A DNA stretch of 64,000 bases from Mycobacterium sp. ITM-2016-00318 (GTDB taxonomy: Bacteria; Actinomycetota; Actinomycetes; Mycobacteriales; Mycobacteriaceae). The position numbers and the translations under genes were made by a program. The stretch lies in NCBI RefSeq assembly GCF_002968285.2, contig NZ_CP134400.1:558001-622000 (forward strand), in the 5' to 3' direction. The notes below the pieces were generated by a model that ran no database searches, had not been told where the DNA came from, and was given only the letters and a program-made list of their open reading frames with translations. This document shows, in pieces, positions 20,682-28,638 of this stretch; the stretch's first letter is position 1, and every line of letters begins with the position of its first letter.

Positions 20682-21361
20682 TGGCGCAGACGTTGCACCG
20701 CGACGATGTCGCCGCGGTGGTCGACCACACGCTGCTCAAACCCGAAGCGACGCAACGCGATGTGACGGCGCTGGTGTCCGAGGCCGCCGAGCTCGGCGTC
20801 TACTGCGTGTGCGTATCTCCGTCGTCGGTGGCGGTCGCAATGATGTCGGCGCCGGCAGGTCTGCACATCGCCTCGGTGGTCGGTTTCCCATCGGGCAAGC
20901 ATCTTTCGGCGATCAAGGCGGCCGAGGCAGCCCACGCCGTCGCGGCGGGCGCCGACGAGATCGACATGGTAATCGACGTCGGATCCGCGGTGGCCGGCGA
21001 ATTCGACGCTGTCCGTGCCGATGTCGCCGCAGTACGCGCCGCCGTTCCCGGCGCCGTGCTCAAGGTGATCGTCGAGTCGGCGGCGCTATTGGACCTTGCA
21101 GGCGAGGACACCCTCGCCGCAGCGTGCCGGTCTGTGGTCGACGCAGGCGCCGATTTCGTCAAGAGCTCCACCGGATTTCATCCCAGCGGGGGTGCATCGG
21201 TCCGAGCCGTCGAGCTGATGGCGGCGACCGTCGGACCCGGCGTCGGGGTCAAGGCCAGCGGCGGTATCCGCACCGCCGATGACGCCGTCGCGATGCTGAG
21301 CGCGGGCGCGACCCGGCTGGGGCTCTCCGGCACCCGCGCGGTGCTCGACGGGCTGGCCTAG
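20681..21361 (+). CDS. deoC: Deoxyribose-phosphate aldolase
   Basis: A 226-residue class I aldolase. The Schiff-base lysine lies in VLKVIVESA, the second catalytic lysine in [10 protein letters not shown], and FVKSSTGF is conserved. It cleaves 2-deoxyribose-5-phosphate to glyceraldehyde-3-phosphate and acetaldehyde in nucleoside salvage; the acetaldehyde could be handled by the aldehyde dehydrogenase at 5.7 kb. Start is the GTG at 20681 overlapping the previous stop. It is the Rv0478 equivalent and converges on the DUF2993 gene. Confidence 0.95.
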   Translation: MAQTLHRDDVAAVVDHTLLKPEATQRDVTALVSEAAELGVYCVCVSPSSVAVAMMSAPAGLHIASVVGFPSGKHLSAIKAAEAAHAVAAGADEIDMVIDVGSAVAGEFDAVRADVAAVRAAVPGAVLKVIVESAALLDLAGEDTLAAACRSVVDAGADFVKSSTGFHPSGGASVRAVELMAATVGPGVGVKASGGIRTADDAVAMLSAGATRLGLSGTRAVLDGLA

Positions 21362-21418
21362 GGTGAATGACCGCGCTTCACAACGCGGCTCGTTTCTCGC
21401 CGCTTGATCGTCGCGCGG

Positions 21419-22309
21419 CTAGAGGTTTGCGAAGCAGGGGTCGGTGTTGCCCTTGGGGATCGAGGCGTTACGGGTGGAGAAATGCGCGGACACCCCGTTG
21501 TCGCTGACCGTGACGTCGTCGGCCTTGACGCCGAGCGGATAGTCCTTGGTCAGCGTCGCCGAGAAGGCGTCGAGCGCGGGCTGCACCATCTCGCGAGGCA
21601 GGGTGAAGCCGAGGCCGTTCAGGCGGACCATCTGCAACGCGATACCGCCATCCTGCACCGTCGGCTTGGTGGTGACGCTGCTGCCGAGCGCGGCCTCCAG
21701 CTCGATGGTGCCGTCCGACGGATTGGTCTTCACGTCGGTGATGAAGCTGCCGATCACGGGGATGGCGTTCTGCACCGTCTGCTTGATGCCCTCGGCGGTC
21801 CAGGTGATCGTCGCGTCAAGGGCGCCGATGGTGCCCTTGGAGTCGCCGCTGTCCTGCAGCCGGACATCGTCGATATTGATCTGCGCCTTCATCCCTTTGG
21901 CCTCGCGGAGCTGGTTGCCCGCGGTCTCGATCGAGATGTTGCCGTAGTGCCCGGTCATGTGCTGGATCAGAAACGGGGACGCGCCGAACGAGACGGTGAC
22001 GTCATCCTGCACCACGCATTCCGTGGCCGAGGCGACCACGTCGTCGGCCCGGCTGCGCGCGTAGAGCTCCGCGGCGAGCACGCCCGCGGCGACGAGTGCC
22101 ACGACGATGACCACCACCAAGACGATGGTGAGCGGGTCGCGGAAGAGGTTTTTGACCTTCCCGGCCAGCGAGGAGTCCTTCTGCCCGGGGCCGCCGGGCG
22201 GGCCAGCCGGCTGACCCGGTAGGTTCGGCGGGTACTGCGGCGGGCGAGGCTCTTGCGGCGCTTGGCCAGGCTGGGGCTGGTTGGCCGGGCGAGCCCAGGG
22301 ATCAGTCAC
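21419..22309 (-). CDS. DUF2993 (LmeA-like) membrane-anchored protein (Rv0479c)
   Basis: A 296-residue protein: a proline/glutamine-rich cytoplasmic N-terminus (1-45), one membrane anchor (about 60-80), then a DUF2993 domain expected in the periplasm, which in LmeA binds lipids and assists lipomannan elongation. Start is the GTG at 22309, overlapping the nitrilase stop (GTGA), so the two are coupled. It corresponds to Rv0479c. A role in envelope lipid or glycolipid handling is inferred from the family. Confidence 0.85.
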   Translation of the reverse strand: MTDPWARPANQPQPGQAPQEPRPPQYPPNLPGQPAGPPGGPGQKDSSLAGKVKNLFRDPLTIVLVVVIVVALVAAGVLAAELYARSRADDVVASATECVVQDDVTVSFGASPFLIQHMTGHYGNISIETAGNQLREAKGMKAQINIDDVRLQDSGDSKGTIGALDATITWTAEGIKQTVQNAIPVIGSFITDVKTNPSDGTIELEAALGSSVTTKPTVQDGGIALQMVRLNGLGFTLPREMVQPALDAFSATLTKDYPLGVKADDVTVSDNGVSAHFSTRNASIPKGNTDPCFANL

Positions 22310-23133
22310 GCCCGCGATTCTGCCCTATGAACATCAGCGAAGTCTGAGCGGTTGCGGAGCACCGCGATCGTGTCCCTGACCGAGGCCACCGTGTCGGTGT
22401 CGATATCGGTGACGAGCAGCGACGGTTCGGCGCCCTCAACGTCGAGAACCTCGCCGAGCGGGGAGGCCACCACGCTGCCGCCAACCCCGGTCGGCCCGAT
22501 CGCGGCGATCTCGTCGCCGGGATACGCCTGACCGACGGCGGCGACGAAGCTGCCGGTGTCCAGCGCCCGTGCGCGGGCCAGCAGCGTCCACTGCTCGAGC
22601 TTGCCCGGCCCGGTGCCCCACGACGCATGCACGGTTATGACCTGCGCGCCGCGCCGCGCCAACTCGACATACAGCTCGGGGAAGCGGACGTCGTAGCAGA
22701 GCGTCAGCCCCACCCCGACCCCGTCGACGGTGATCACCACGGGTTCGTGACCGGGCGCGACGGTGCGCGACTCGGTGAAGCCGAACGCGTCGTACAGGTG
22801 AATCTTGTCGTAGTGCGCGTCCACCCCCGGCCCCGCTGCGATCAGCGTGTTGGTGACGCGCACCTGCCCGTCGTGTGAGTCGGCGGGCACGAACATCCCG
22901 GCGACCACAGTGATTCCCGCACCGGCCGCGATGGCCCGAACGCGGTCGGCCCACGGCCCGTCAAGCGGCTCGGCGACATCAGCCAGCGGCACCCCGAAGC
23001 GACACATGGTGGCCTCGGGGAACAGCACGAGGCCCGCGCCCGCGTCGGCGGCGCGACGGGTGTACTCCTCGACCAGGCCGAGGTTGGCCGCGGGCTCGGT
23101 GCCCGCCTGGATCTGCGCCAGCGCGATTCGCAT
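22306..23133 (-). CDS. Carbon-nitrogen hydrolase (nitrilase superfamily amidase, Rv0480c)
   Basis: A 275-residue nitrilase-fold amidase. The Glu-Lys-Cys triad is visible: Glu in LFPEATMCRF (about 41), Lys in YDKIHLYD (about 109), and Cys in TLCYDVRFPEL (about 145). Members cleave omega-amides or related C-N bonds; the substrate is not readable. It is the Rv0480c equivalent, present in mycobacteria without the neighbouring guanidine locus, so the closeness to that locus may be coincidence. Confidence 0.9.
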   Translation of the reverse strand: MRIALAQIQAGTEPAANLGLVEEYTRRAADAGAGLVLFPEATMCRFGVPLADVAEPLDGPWADRVRAIAAGAGITVVAGMFVPADSHDGQVRVTNTLIAAGPGVDAHYDKIHLYDAFGFTESRTVAPGHEPVVITVDGVGVGLTLCYDVRFPELYVELARRGAQVITVHASWGTGPGKLEQWTLLARARALDTGSFVAAVGQAYPGDEIAAIGPTGVGGSVVASPLGEVLDVEGAEPSLLVTDIDTDTVASVRDTIAVLRNRSDFADVHRAESRA

Positions 23134-23154
23134 GTGACCAGGGTAATGCCGGGA

Positions 23155-24330
23155 TCACGGCCCCCAGGCTGGCCGATCCAGGGATGCGGACTTCTTGCCG
23201 AGTTTGCCGGACCGCACCTGCGCGGCGAGGCTGTCCAGGATCACCCGCGAGCTCATCAAAGCGGTCTGTTCGGCCCAGTCATAGGGCGGCGAGCACTCGA
23301 CGACCTCGATGCCCGCCAAACCGGGCTCGGAGACCATCTTGACCAGGTTGAGCGCCTCGCGGGGCAGCAGCCCGCCCGGCTCCGGCCAACCGGTGCCGGG
23401 GACGAAGCCGGCGTCGATGACATCGATGTCGAACGACAGGTACACCGCCTTGGCGCCTTTCCAGGCGATCTCGAGCGCCATCTCGGCGATGTTCTCGACG
23501 CCCACGCGTTCCACGTCGCCGACGGTGATGACCGTCGACTTGCGGTCCCGGCCCACCTTCACGCCTTCCCGCGGGCTCTGCCAGCCGCCGATCCCTATCT
23601 GGACCAGGTTGGTCGCAGGGGCGTTCTTGATGTTGGTCGCGTGGAACCACGGGGTGGTGTGCATCCGCTCGTCGAGGTCGGTCTCCTGGGTATCGACGTG
23701 ACGGTCGAAGTGGATGATGCCGATGTTGCCGTCCATGTACGGGGCGAGCCCGCGGACGGTGGGAAAGCCGATGGAGTGGTCGCCGCCGAGCACGATCGGC
23801 ATCACGCCCTTCTGTGCGACGTGCGCCATCGCCTGGCTGATCTGGTCGAACGACTTCTCCAGATTGCCCGGAATGGTGAACACGTCACCGATGTCGACGA
23901 TGTTGAGCTGCTCGCGCAGGTCGACGCCGGACTCGTAGTTGTAGGTGCCGAACAGGTTGGTCGAGCGCCGGATGCCCTGCGGGCCGAACCGGGTGCCGGG
24001 CCGGTAGGTGGCGCCGGCGTCCAGCGGCACGCCGAAGACGGCGACCTCGGCGTCGTCGACCTCGTTGACGTCCTCGATGAACGGACACTTCAGGAACGTG
24101 CCGCGTTCGCCGGCGAAGTGCGGCTTCTCGCCGCGGACGAATGTGGAGATGGTCCGGTCGTTGATGGTCGGCGCGGCCTCGAGGCCGAAGCTCAGACCAC
24201 GCTCGATCTCCTCGCGCAGCCGGCGATCGCCGAGGTTCGCCTCGGCCTGCTGCGCCCAGGCACCTTCGGCGTTGAGGGGTGGATTGTCGCTGCCGTCTGC
24301 TCTTCGCCCGAGCGGCTCATCGGTGGTCAC
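23155..24330 (-). CDS. Agmatinase-family ureohydrolase, probable guanidine hydrolase (GdmH type)
   Basis: A 391-residue ureohydrolase. Binuclear metal ligands are intact: His185 in GGDHS, Asp209-x-His211-x-Asp213 in FDRHVDT, Asp301-x-Asp303 in SFDIDVID. The DRH in place of the usual DAH, the MHTTPWFHATN loop after it, and an N-terminal extension of about 85 residues set it apart from ~300-residue agmatinases and agree with the nickel-dependent guanidine hydrolases such as Synechocystis Sll1077. A guanidine-III riboswitch directly precedes it, so guanidine to urea and ammonia is the likely reaction. GAGGAG lies six bases before the GTG at 24330. No nickel chaperone gene is seen in the window. 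Absent from M. tuberculosis here. Confidence 0.82.
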   Translation of the reverse strand: MTTDEPLGRRADGSDNPPLNAEGAWAQQAEANLGDRRLREEIERGLSFGLEAAPTINDRTISTFVRGEKPHFAGERGTFLKCPFIEDVNEVDDAEVAVFGVPLDAGATYRPGTRFGPQGIRRSTNLFGTYNYESGVDLREQLNIVDIGDVFTIPGNLEKSFDQISQAMAHVAQKGVMPIVLGGDHSIGFPTVRGLAPYMDGNIGIIHFDRHVDTQETDLDERMHTTPWFHATNIKNAPATNLVQIGIGGWQSPREGVKVGRDRKSTVITVGDVERVGVENIAEMALEIAWKGAKAVYLSFDIDVIDAGFVPGTGWPEPGGLLPREALNLVKMVSEPGLAGIEVVECSPPYDWAEQTALMSSRVILDSLAAQVRSGKLGKKSASLDRPAWGP

Positions 24331-24344
24331 GGGGTGCTCCTCAC

Positions 24345-24386
24345 GCGTCGTCTTGTCGCTTACCGGGTACGACGCACCTCGTCCGG
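24345..24386 (-). promoter_or_regulatory. Guanidine-III (ykkC-III) riboswitch for the hydrolase gene
   Basis: Read on the minus strand it starts CCGGACGAGGTGCG and ends GACAAGACGACGC, nearly the same as the Thermobifida fusca guanidine-III RNA. P1 pairs CCGG (24386-24383) with CCGG of the TACCCGG segment. P2 pairs GCGTCGT with ACGACGC, while the T. fusca RNA has GCGCCGU/ACGGCGC: a compensatory base-pair change that supports the fold. Its 3' end is two bases from the GAGGAG ribosome site (24342-24337), so it should control translation of the hydrolase. Confidence 0.9.
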
Positions 24387-24537
24387 GGAGTCCGTGGGGC
24401 TCCTGCTGTCCTATCTTGGCAGCGATCGGCGAACCCGCCACCGGAAGAAATCGCAACGAGCCGTTAACACGGTTCGCAATTCGCCGTAACGGGGCGGGGT
24501 TTGTCTGGCTGACGACTCACAAGCGGTTGTGAGGCGC

Positions 24538-24632
24538 GTCTAGGGTTCCGCCGATTCACGGGTCTGGTCCGAGAGACGCAGGCGGACGGCGACGAGGCCG
24601 GCTGTTCCACGGCGGGATAAAAGCCCGGGAGG
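24538..24632 (+). promoter_or_regulatory. Guanidine-I (ykkC) riboswitch for the SSS transporter gene
   Basis: The conserved ykkC landmarks occur in order and spacing: CTAGGGTTCCG (24540-24550), GGTCCGAGAG (24566-24575), an ACGG (24609-24612) and GGGATAAAAGCCCGGGAGG (24614-24632). These are the ligand-pocket segments of the guanidine-I class. It sits 27 bases upstream of the symporter ATG. GGAGGCTCC occurs both at the riboswitch end (24628-24636) and over the ribosome site (24648-24656), so GGGAG at 24627-24631 can pair with CTCCC at 24653-24657 and mask the start region. Confidence 0.93.
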
Positions 24633-24659
24633 CTCCACGTGCAACAAGGAGGCTCCCCA

Positions 24660-26189
24660 ATGATTCTTCTCGGTGTCGGACTCAGCATCGCCGTCGTCGT
24701 CTTCGTCGGCTTCATGGTGTCGAAACGAATAGCGGGCGACAGCGCCAACTTCCTTGTCGGCGGCAGGATGTTGCCGTTGATGTTGGTCGGCGGCGCGCTG
24801 ATGGGCTCGGCGGTCGATACCAACGCCACCCTCGGAAACACCGACCTGGCAGCCCAATTCGGGTTCTGGGCGGGTGCCTGCCTACCGCTCGGCCTGGCAC
24901 TCTGCCTGTTCTTCACGGGCCTGTTCTTCGCCAAGCCGATGAACCGGATGGGGCTGACGTCGTTCCCGGATTACTACCGCCTCAGGTTCGGTCGGGCCGT
25001 GGAGAAGGCGGCCTCGGTGATGCTGATCATCGGGTTCTGCATCCTGGTCGCAGGAAACCTGGTGGCGGGCGGCTTCCTGTTCAACTACTTTCTTGGCTTT
25101 CCGTATTGGGTGGGCACGGTGCTCATCGCCGTCCTCGCGGTCGCCTACACCGGCACCGGCGGCCTGCTGGCCGATGCATACACCGCGATCATCCAGATGG
25201 CCCTTGTGCTCATCGGCGCGGTCGGTCTGCTGATCTGGATGGCCGTCACTCACGGGCTCGCCTTCGCCGACGGAATGGGTCCGCTGGACCTCGGTCAGAT
25301 GACCGATCCGGCTCAGGGCGCCACCATCAACTGGGCGACGCTGATCGCGCTCGGTATCGGCGATATCGTCGCAATCGACTTCATGCAAAGGGTTTTCGCG
25401 GCGAAGTCGCCCGAGACGGCCCGCCGGGCCTGCTTCGGCGCGGCGACCGGCGTTGTGGCGATCTGCGTACCGTTCGGTCTCGTCGTGCTCTCGGCAAAAG
25501 CATTCCTGCCCGCAGAACTGGACGGGCCGATCCTTTTCGTCCTGCTGGACCGGTACGCGCCGCTCTTCCTGACGATCATCGTGTTGTGTGGTCTGGTCGG
25601 GGCGTCCATGAGTACCGCCAACGGCGCCATCTTGGCCATCTCGAATGTCTCGGTCCGCAACCTGGGCGGTGTTCGGCGTGTGCACGTGCCGGGCCAACCG
25701 GACCCGCTGTTGCGGGCCACCCGCATCGCGATGGTTCCGATGACGCTGGTGTCGATCCTGATCGCCATCTACGTCAAGCAGACTGGAATCCTCCTGACGC
25801 TGGCCTTCGACCTTCTGTTGGCCTGCCTTGTCGTGCCGTTCATCCTCGGGCTGGTCTGGCGCAGGGGCACCGCCACCGCGGCCCTCGTGTCGATCGTCGT
25901 CGGTCTGGCCGTGCGGCTGGTGCTGTTCGTCATGACGCCGACGATGTACGGCCTGGACAACACCATCCTCTACATCCCCAACGGCGTCTTCGACGCGACG
26001 TTCGACGGCTGGCCGACGTTCATCGCGTTCGGCGCGTCATTGGTCACGTACGCGGCCATCGCACGGCTCACCCCGCCTGCGCCGATTCGCGGCCTCGACA
26101 TCCGGGTCGCCGAGGATGTCGACGACGCACTCGACGAGGTGGACGACGCCCAACCGGACCTGGTCAGGATCGAGGCGGGGCAACAGTAG
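24660..26189 (+). CDS. Sodium:solute symporter (SSS family), probable guanidine-linked transporter
   Basis: A 509-residue polytopic protein of the SSS fold with about 13 membrane helices and an acidic cytoplasmic tail (last ~40 residues). SSS landmarks include FPDYYRLRFGRAVEKAAS near 100-117 and ALGIGDIVAIDFMQRVFAAKS near 240. The ATG at 24660 has AAGGAGG seven bases upstream; a GTG at 24639 would add seven residues and lacks such a site. The guanidine-I riboswitch immediately upstream argues that it moves guanidinium or a compound whose breakdown yields it. It diverges from the hydrolase gene and overlaps the convergent methyltransferase by 26 bases. Absent from the syntenic M. tuberculosis region. 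Confidence 0.85.
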   Translation: MILLGVGLSIAVVVFVGFMVSKRIAGDSANFLVGGRMLPLMLVGGALMGSAVDTNATLGNTDLAAQFGFWAGACLPLGLALCLFFTGLFFAKPMNRMGLTSFPDYYRLRFGRAVEKAASVMLIIGFCILVAGNLVAGGFLFNYFLGFPYWVGTVLIAVLAVAYTGTGGLLADAYTAIIQMALVLIGAVGLLIWMAVTHGLAFADGMGPLDLGQMTDPAQGATINWATLIALGIGDIVAIDFMQRVFAAKSPETARRACFGAATGVVAICVPFGLVVLSAKAFLPAELDGPILFVLLDRYAPLFLTIIVLCGLVGASMSTANGAILAISNVSVRNLGGVRRVHVPGQPDPLLRATRIAMVPMTLVSILIAIYVKQTGILLTLAFDLLLACLVVPFILGLVWRRGTATAALVSIVVGLAVRLVLFVMTPTMYGLDNTILYIPNGVFDATFDGWPTFIAFGASLVTYAAIARLTPPAPIRGLDIRVAEDVDDALDEVDDAQPDLVRIEAGQQ

Positions 26190-26952
26190 CCCACGGCACG
26201 GTGAGCACCCCGTCGCGCATGCGGCGGCGGGGCGGCTCGACGGGTAACCCGCTCTCGCGCAACATGTTCAGCATCGCCCGCCACCGCTCCCTCGGGCCGA
26301 ACACGCCGTGACCGGCGACGCTGGCCCACCCGTGATCGGCGGCAGCCAGGAGCGTGTTGATCGGCTGACCCGAGACATTGTGGTGGATAAGGATTTTGGG
26401 TAGCCGCTCGGCGAGGTCTGACGGACGCTCGATGGCGAACGGATCGCACGCCATCGTGAGGCTCACGGGACCCTGGCTGTCGAGCAGTACCCAACCGCAC
26501 CGCCTGCCGATCTCGTCGCAGGTGCCGTCGATGATCAGGCCCCCTGGCGCCAGCCGTGTCCGCATCAACGTCCACGCCTCGTCGACCGCGTCCTCCGGAT
26601 ACTGCCGCAGCACGTTGAACGCCCGCACCAGCACGGGCCGATGGCCGGCCAATTCGAAGCCGCCGAGCCCGAATTCGACGGCGTCGCTTCCCGCGGCGCG
26701 CGCGGCGCTGACGCGCTCCTGATCGATCTCCAGCCCGATCACGCGAACATCGAGACGAACCGTCCGCAGCCGACTCGCCAGTTCGAGCGTGGTGACGGGC
26801 AATGCGCCGTAGCCGAGATCGACGACCAGCGGGTCAGCGGCCGATTGCAGTGCGGTGCGCACCCTCGGCGAGTGCACGAGCCAGCGGTCGCAGCGGCGAA
26901 GCCGGTTGTGCCCGGTGGTGCCCCGCGTCAGCTGTCCGACCGGAGCGCCCAT
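26164..26952 (-). CDS. Class I SAM-dependent methyltransferase-like protein
   Basis: A 262-residue protein with a Rossmann-type SAM site: VVDLGYGALPVTTLELA (about 42-58) as motif I, VIGLEIDQERV as motif II, and APGGLIIDGTCDE as motif IV. The substrate is not evident. Its 3' end overlaps the 3' end of the symporter by 26 bases on the other strand. It is 70 bases from the DUF2505 gene on the same strand. Conserved mycobacterial type, not clearly tied to guanidine metabolism. Confidence 0.8.
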   Translation of the reverse strand: MGAPVGQLTRGTTGHNRLRRCDRWLVHSPRVRTALQSAADPLVVDLGYGALPVTTLELASRLRTVRLDVRVIGLEIDQERVSAARAAGSDAVEFGLGGFELAGHRPVLVRAFNVLRQYPEDAVDEAWTLMRTRLAPGGLIIDGTCDEIGRRCGWVLLDSQGPVSLTMACDPFAIERPSDLAERLPKILIHHNVSGQPINTLLAAADHGWASVAGHGVFGPRERWRAMLNMLRESGLPVEPPRRRMRDGVLTVPWATVAPPRS

Positions 26953-27022
26953 GGTTCGATTTTAGGTGCTCGGGCGTCATTCACACTGATCCACGCCGTG
27001 GGGCAACGGGTTTCCCGACGGA

Positions 27023-27529
27023 TCAGGTGTGGTAGTCGAGCCACGCCGTGGTGAACCGCTGCTCGGCGATGAGCAGTTCGACCAGTTGGCTGCCGATGAA
27101 GTTCTCGATCTTGCCGCCCACGAGCGGGATGCGCACCTCGACGGTCGCGGTGAACTGCAACCGCGAACCGCTTCCCGCGGGCGCCAGCACTGCGGTGCCG
27201 GTCAGCGAGACGGGCGCGCCGGGAGTCGCACCGGTCACCGTGGCCCTCGCCGTGCCGGCGTCCACCGGACTCCACGCCTCCTGCCGCACGATCGACAGAT
27301 CACCGGGATGGAACTGCGCGACCACGCCGGGTAGCCGGCCGCGGCGCAACACCTGCGTGGTGACGACGTCGATGCCGCCGCCTGCGTCCACCGTCATCGA
27401 ATCCAGCGTGGCCCGATCGGCGCCGGAATCGGCCAGCCGCTCGAGCCAATAGGTCCGATCGCCGAATGCCCGGTGTACCTGTTCGACGGTGCGCTCGTAC
27501 TCGGCGGCCATGTCGAATGAGCGCGGCAT
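27023..27529 (-). CDS. DUF2505 (SRPBCC-fold) protein (Rv0481c)
   Basis: A 168-residue START/SRPBCC-type protein, MPRSFDMAAEYERTVEQVHRAF at the N-terminus, matching DUF2505 proteins such as Rv0481c. The fold forms a hydrophobic pocket for lipids or small ligands. It diverges from murB with only 26 bases between the starts, so the two promoters overlap. Confidence 0.85.
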   Translation of the reverse strand: MPRSFDMAAEYERTVEQVHRAFGDRTYWLERLADSGADRATLDSMTVDAGGGIDVVTTQVLRRGRLPGVVAQFHPGDLSIVRQEAWSPVDAGTARATVTGATPGAPVSLTGTAVLAPAGSGSRLQFTATVEVRIPLVGGKIENFIGSQLVELLIAEQRFTTAWLDYHT

Positions 27530-27555
27530 AGCTGGCCAGGCTACCGTTACGGGCC

Positions 27556-28623
27556 GTGGTCAGTTCGCGCGTACGGGGTGTACCCGTCGCCGTTGAGGTG
27601 CCGCTGGCACCGCTCACCACGCTGCGCATCGGCCCCGTCGCACGCCGGATGTTCACCTGCGAGACCACCGATCAAATCATCGCCGTCATCCAGGCGCTGA
27701 ACGGCGAATCCGATGCGCGAAGCCGTCCGCTGGTGTTGGCGGGCGGCTCCAACGTCGTGCTGGGCGACGACATACCCGACCTCACCGTGGTGCGGATCGC
27801 CAACACCGGCATCCACGTCGACGGTGACATCGTGCGCGCCGAGGCGGGCGCGGTGTGGGACGACGTCGTCGTCGCCGCACTCGAAAAGGGCCTCGGTGGC
27901 CTGGAGTGTCTATCGGGCATCCCGGGCTCGGCGGGCGCGACACCCGTGCAGAACGTCGGCGCGTACGGCGCCGAGGTGTCCGACACCATCCGGCGGGTCC
28001 GGCTGCTCGACCGCGCTACCGGCGAAGACCGCTGGGTCGGCAACGCAGAACTCGGATTCGGTTATCGGACAAGCATTTTGAAGCACTCCGAGGCGACCAT
28101 CGCGCTCGAGGTCGAGTTCGCCCTCGACGCGTCGGGCCGCAGCGCGCCGTTGCGCTACGGCGAACTGGCGGCGACGCTGGGCGCCGATCCGGGCACCCGC
28201 GCCGATCCCGCCGCGGTGCGAGAAGCGGTGCTGACGCTGCGTAGGCGCAAGGGCATGGTGCTCGACGAGGCCGACCACGACACCTGGAGCGTCGGGTCGT
28301 TCTTCACCAACCCGGTCGTCACCGTGGCGGACCTGGACCGGATCACGGCGCGGTCGACGGCACCGGTGCCCAACTATCCCGCGCCGGGCGGCGTGAAGCT
28401 GGCCGCGGGCTGGCTGGTCGAGAACGCCGGCTTCGCGAAGGGTTATCCCGGCCCCGATGCGCAGGCCCGGCTTTCCACCAAGCACGCACTGGCCCTGACC
28501 AACCGTGGCGCAGCCACCTCCGCTGACGTGACCGACCTGGCCAGAAGGGTGCGCGACGGGGTGAAGTCGGAATTCGGGATCGAACTCACACCTGAGCCGA
28601 GCCTGATCGGCGCTGCACTCTAG
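27556..28623 (+). CDS. murB: UDP-N-acetylmuramate dehydrogenase
   Basis: A 355-residue flavoenzyme. Visible are the FAD-binding [32 protein letters not shown], the arginine in YRTSILKH, and the catalytic Ser in [11 protein letters not shown]. MurB reduces the enolpyruvyl group of UDP-GlcNAc-enolpyruvate in peptidoglycan precursor synthesis. GTG start at 27556. It is the Rv0482 equivalent and sits just before an L,D-transpeptidase, so two peptidoglycan steps share this locus. Confidence 0.95.
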   Translation: MVSSRVRGVPVAVEVPLAPLTTLRIGPVARRMFTCETTDQIIAVIQALNGESDARSRPLVLAGGSNVVLGDDIPDLTVVRIANTGIHVDGDIVRAEAGAVWDDVVVAALEKGLGGLECLSGIPGSAGATPVQNVGAYGAEVSDTIRRVRLLDRATGEDRWVGNAELGFGYRTSILKHSEATIALEVEFALDASGRSAPLRYGELAATLGADPGTRADPAAVREAVLTLRRRKGMVLDEADHDTWSVGSFFTNPVVTVADLDRITARSTAPVPNYPAPGGVKLAAGWLVENAGFAKGYPGPDAQARLSTKHALALTNRGAATSADVTDLARRVRDGVKSEFGIELTPEPSLIGAAL

Positions 28624-28638
28624 GTATCTTTGGAACAC

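Noticed and set aside
24345-24632. Guanidine-II (mini-ykkC) riboswitch
   Set aside because: There is no tandem pair of ACGR-loop hairpins; the minus-strand element fits guanidine-III and the plus-strand one fits guanidine-I.
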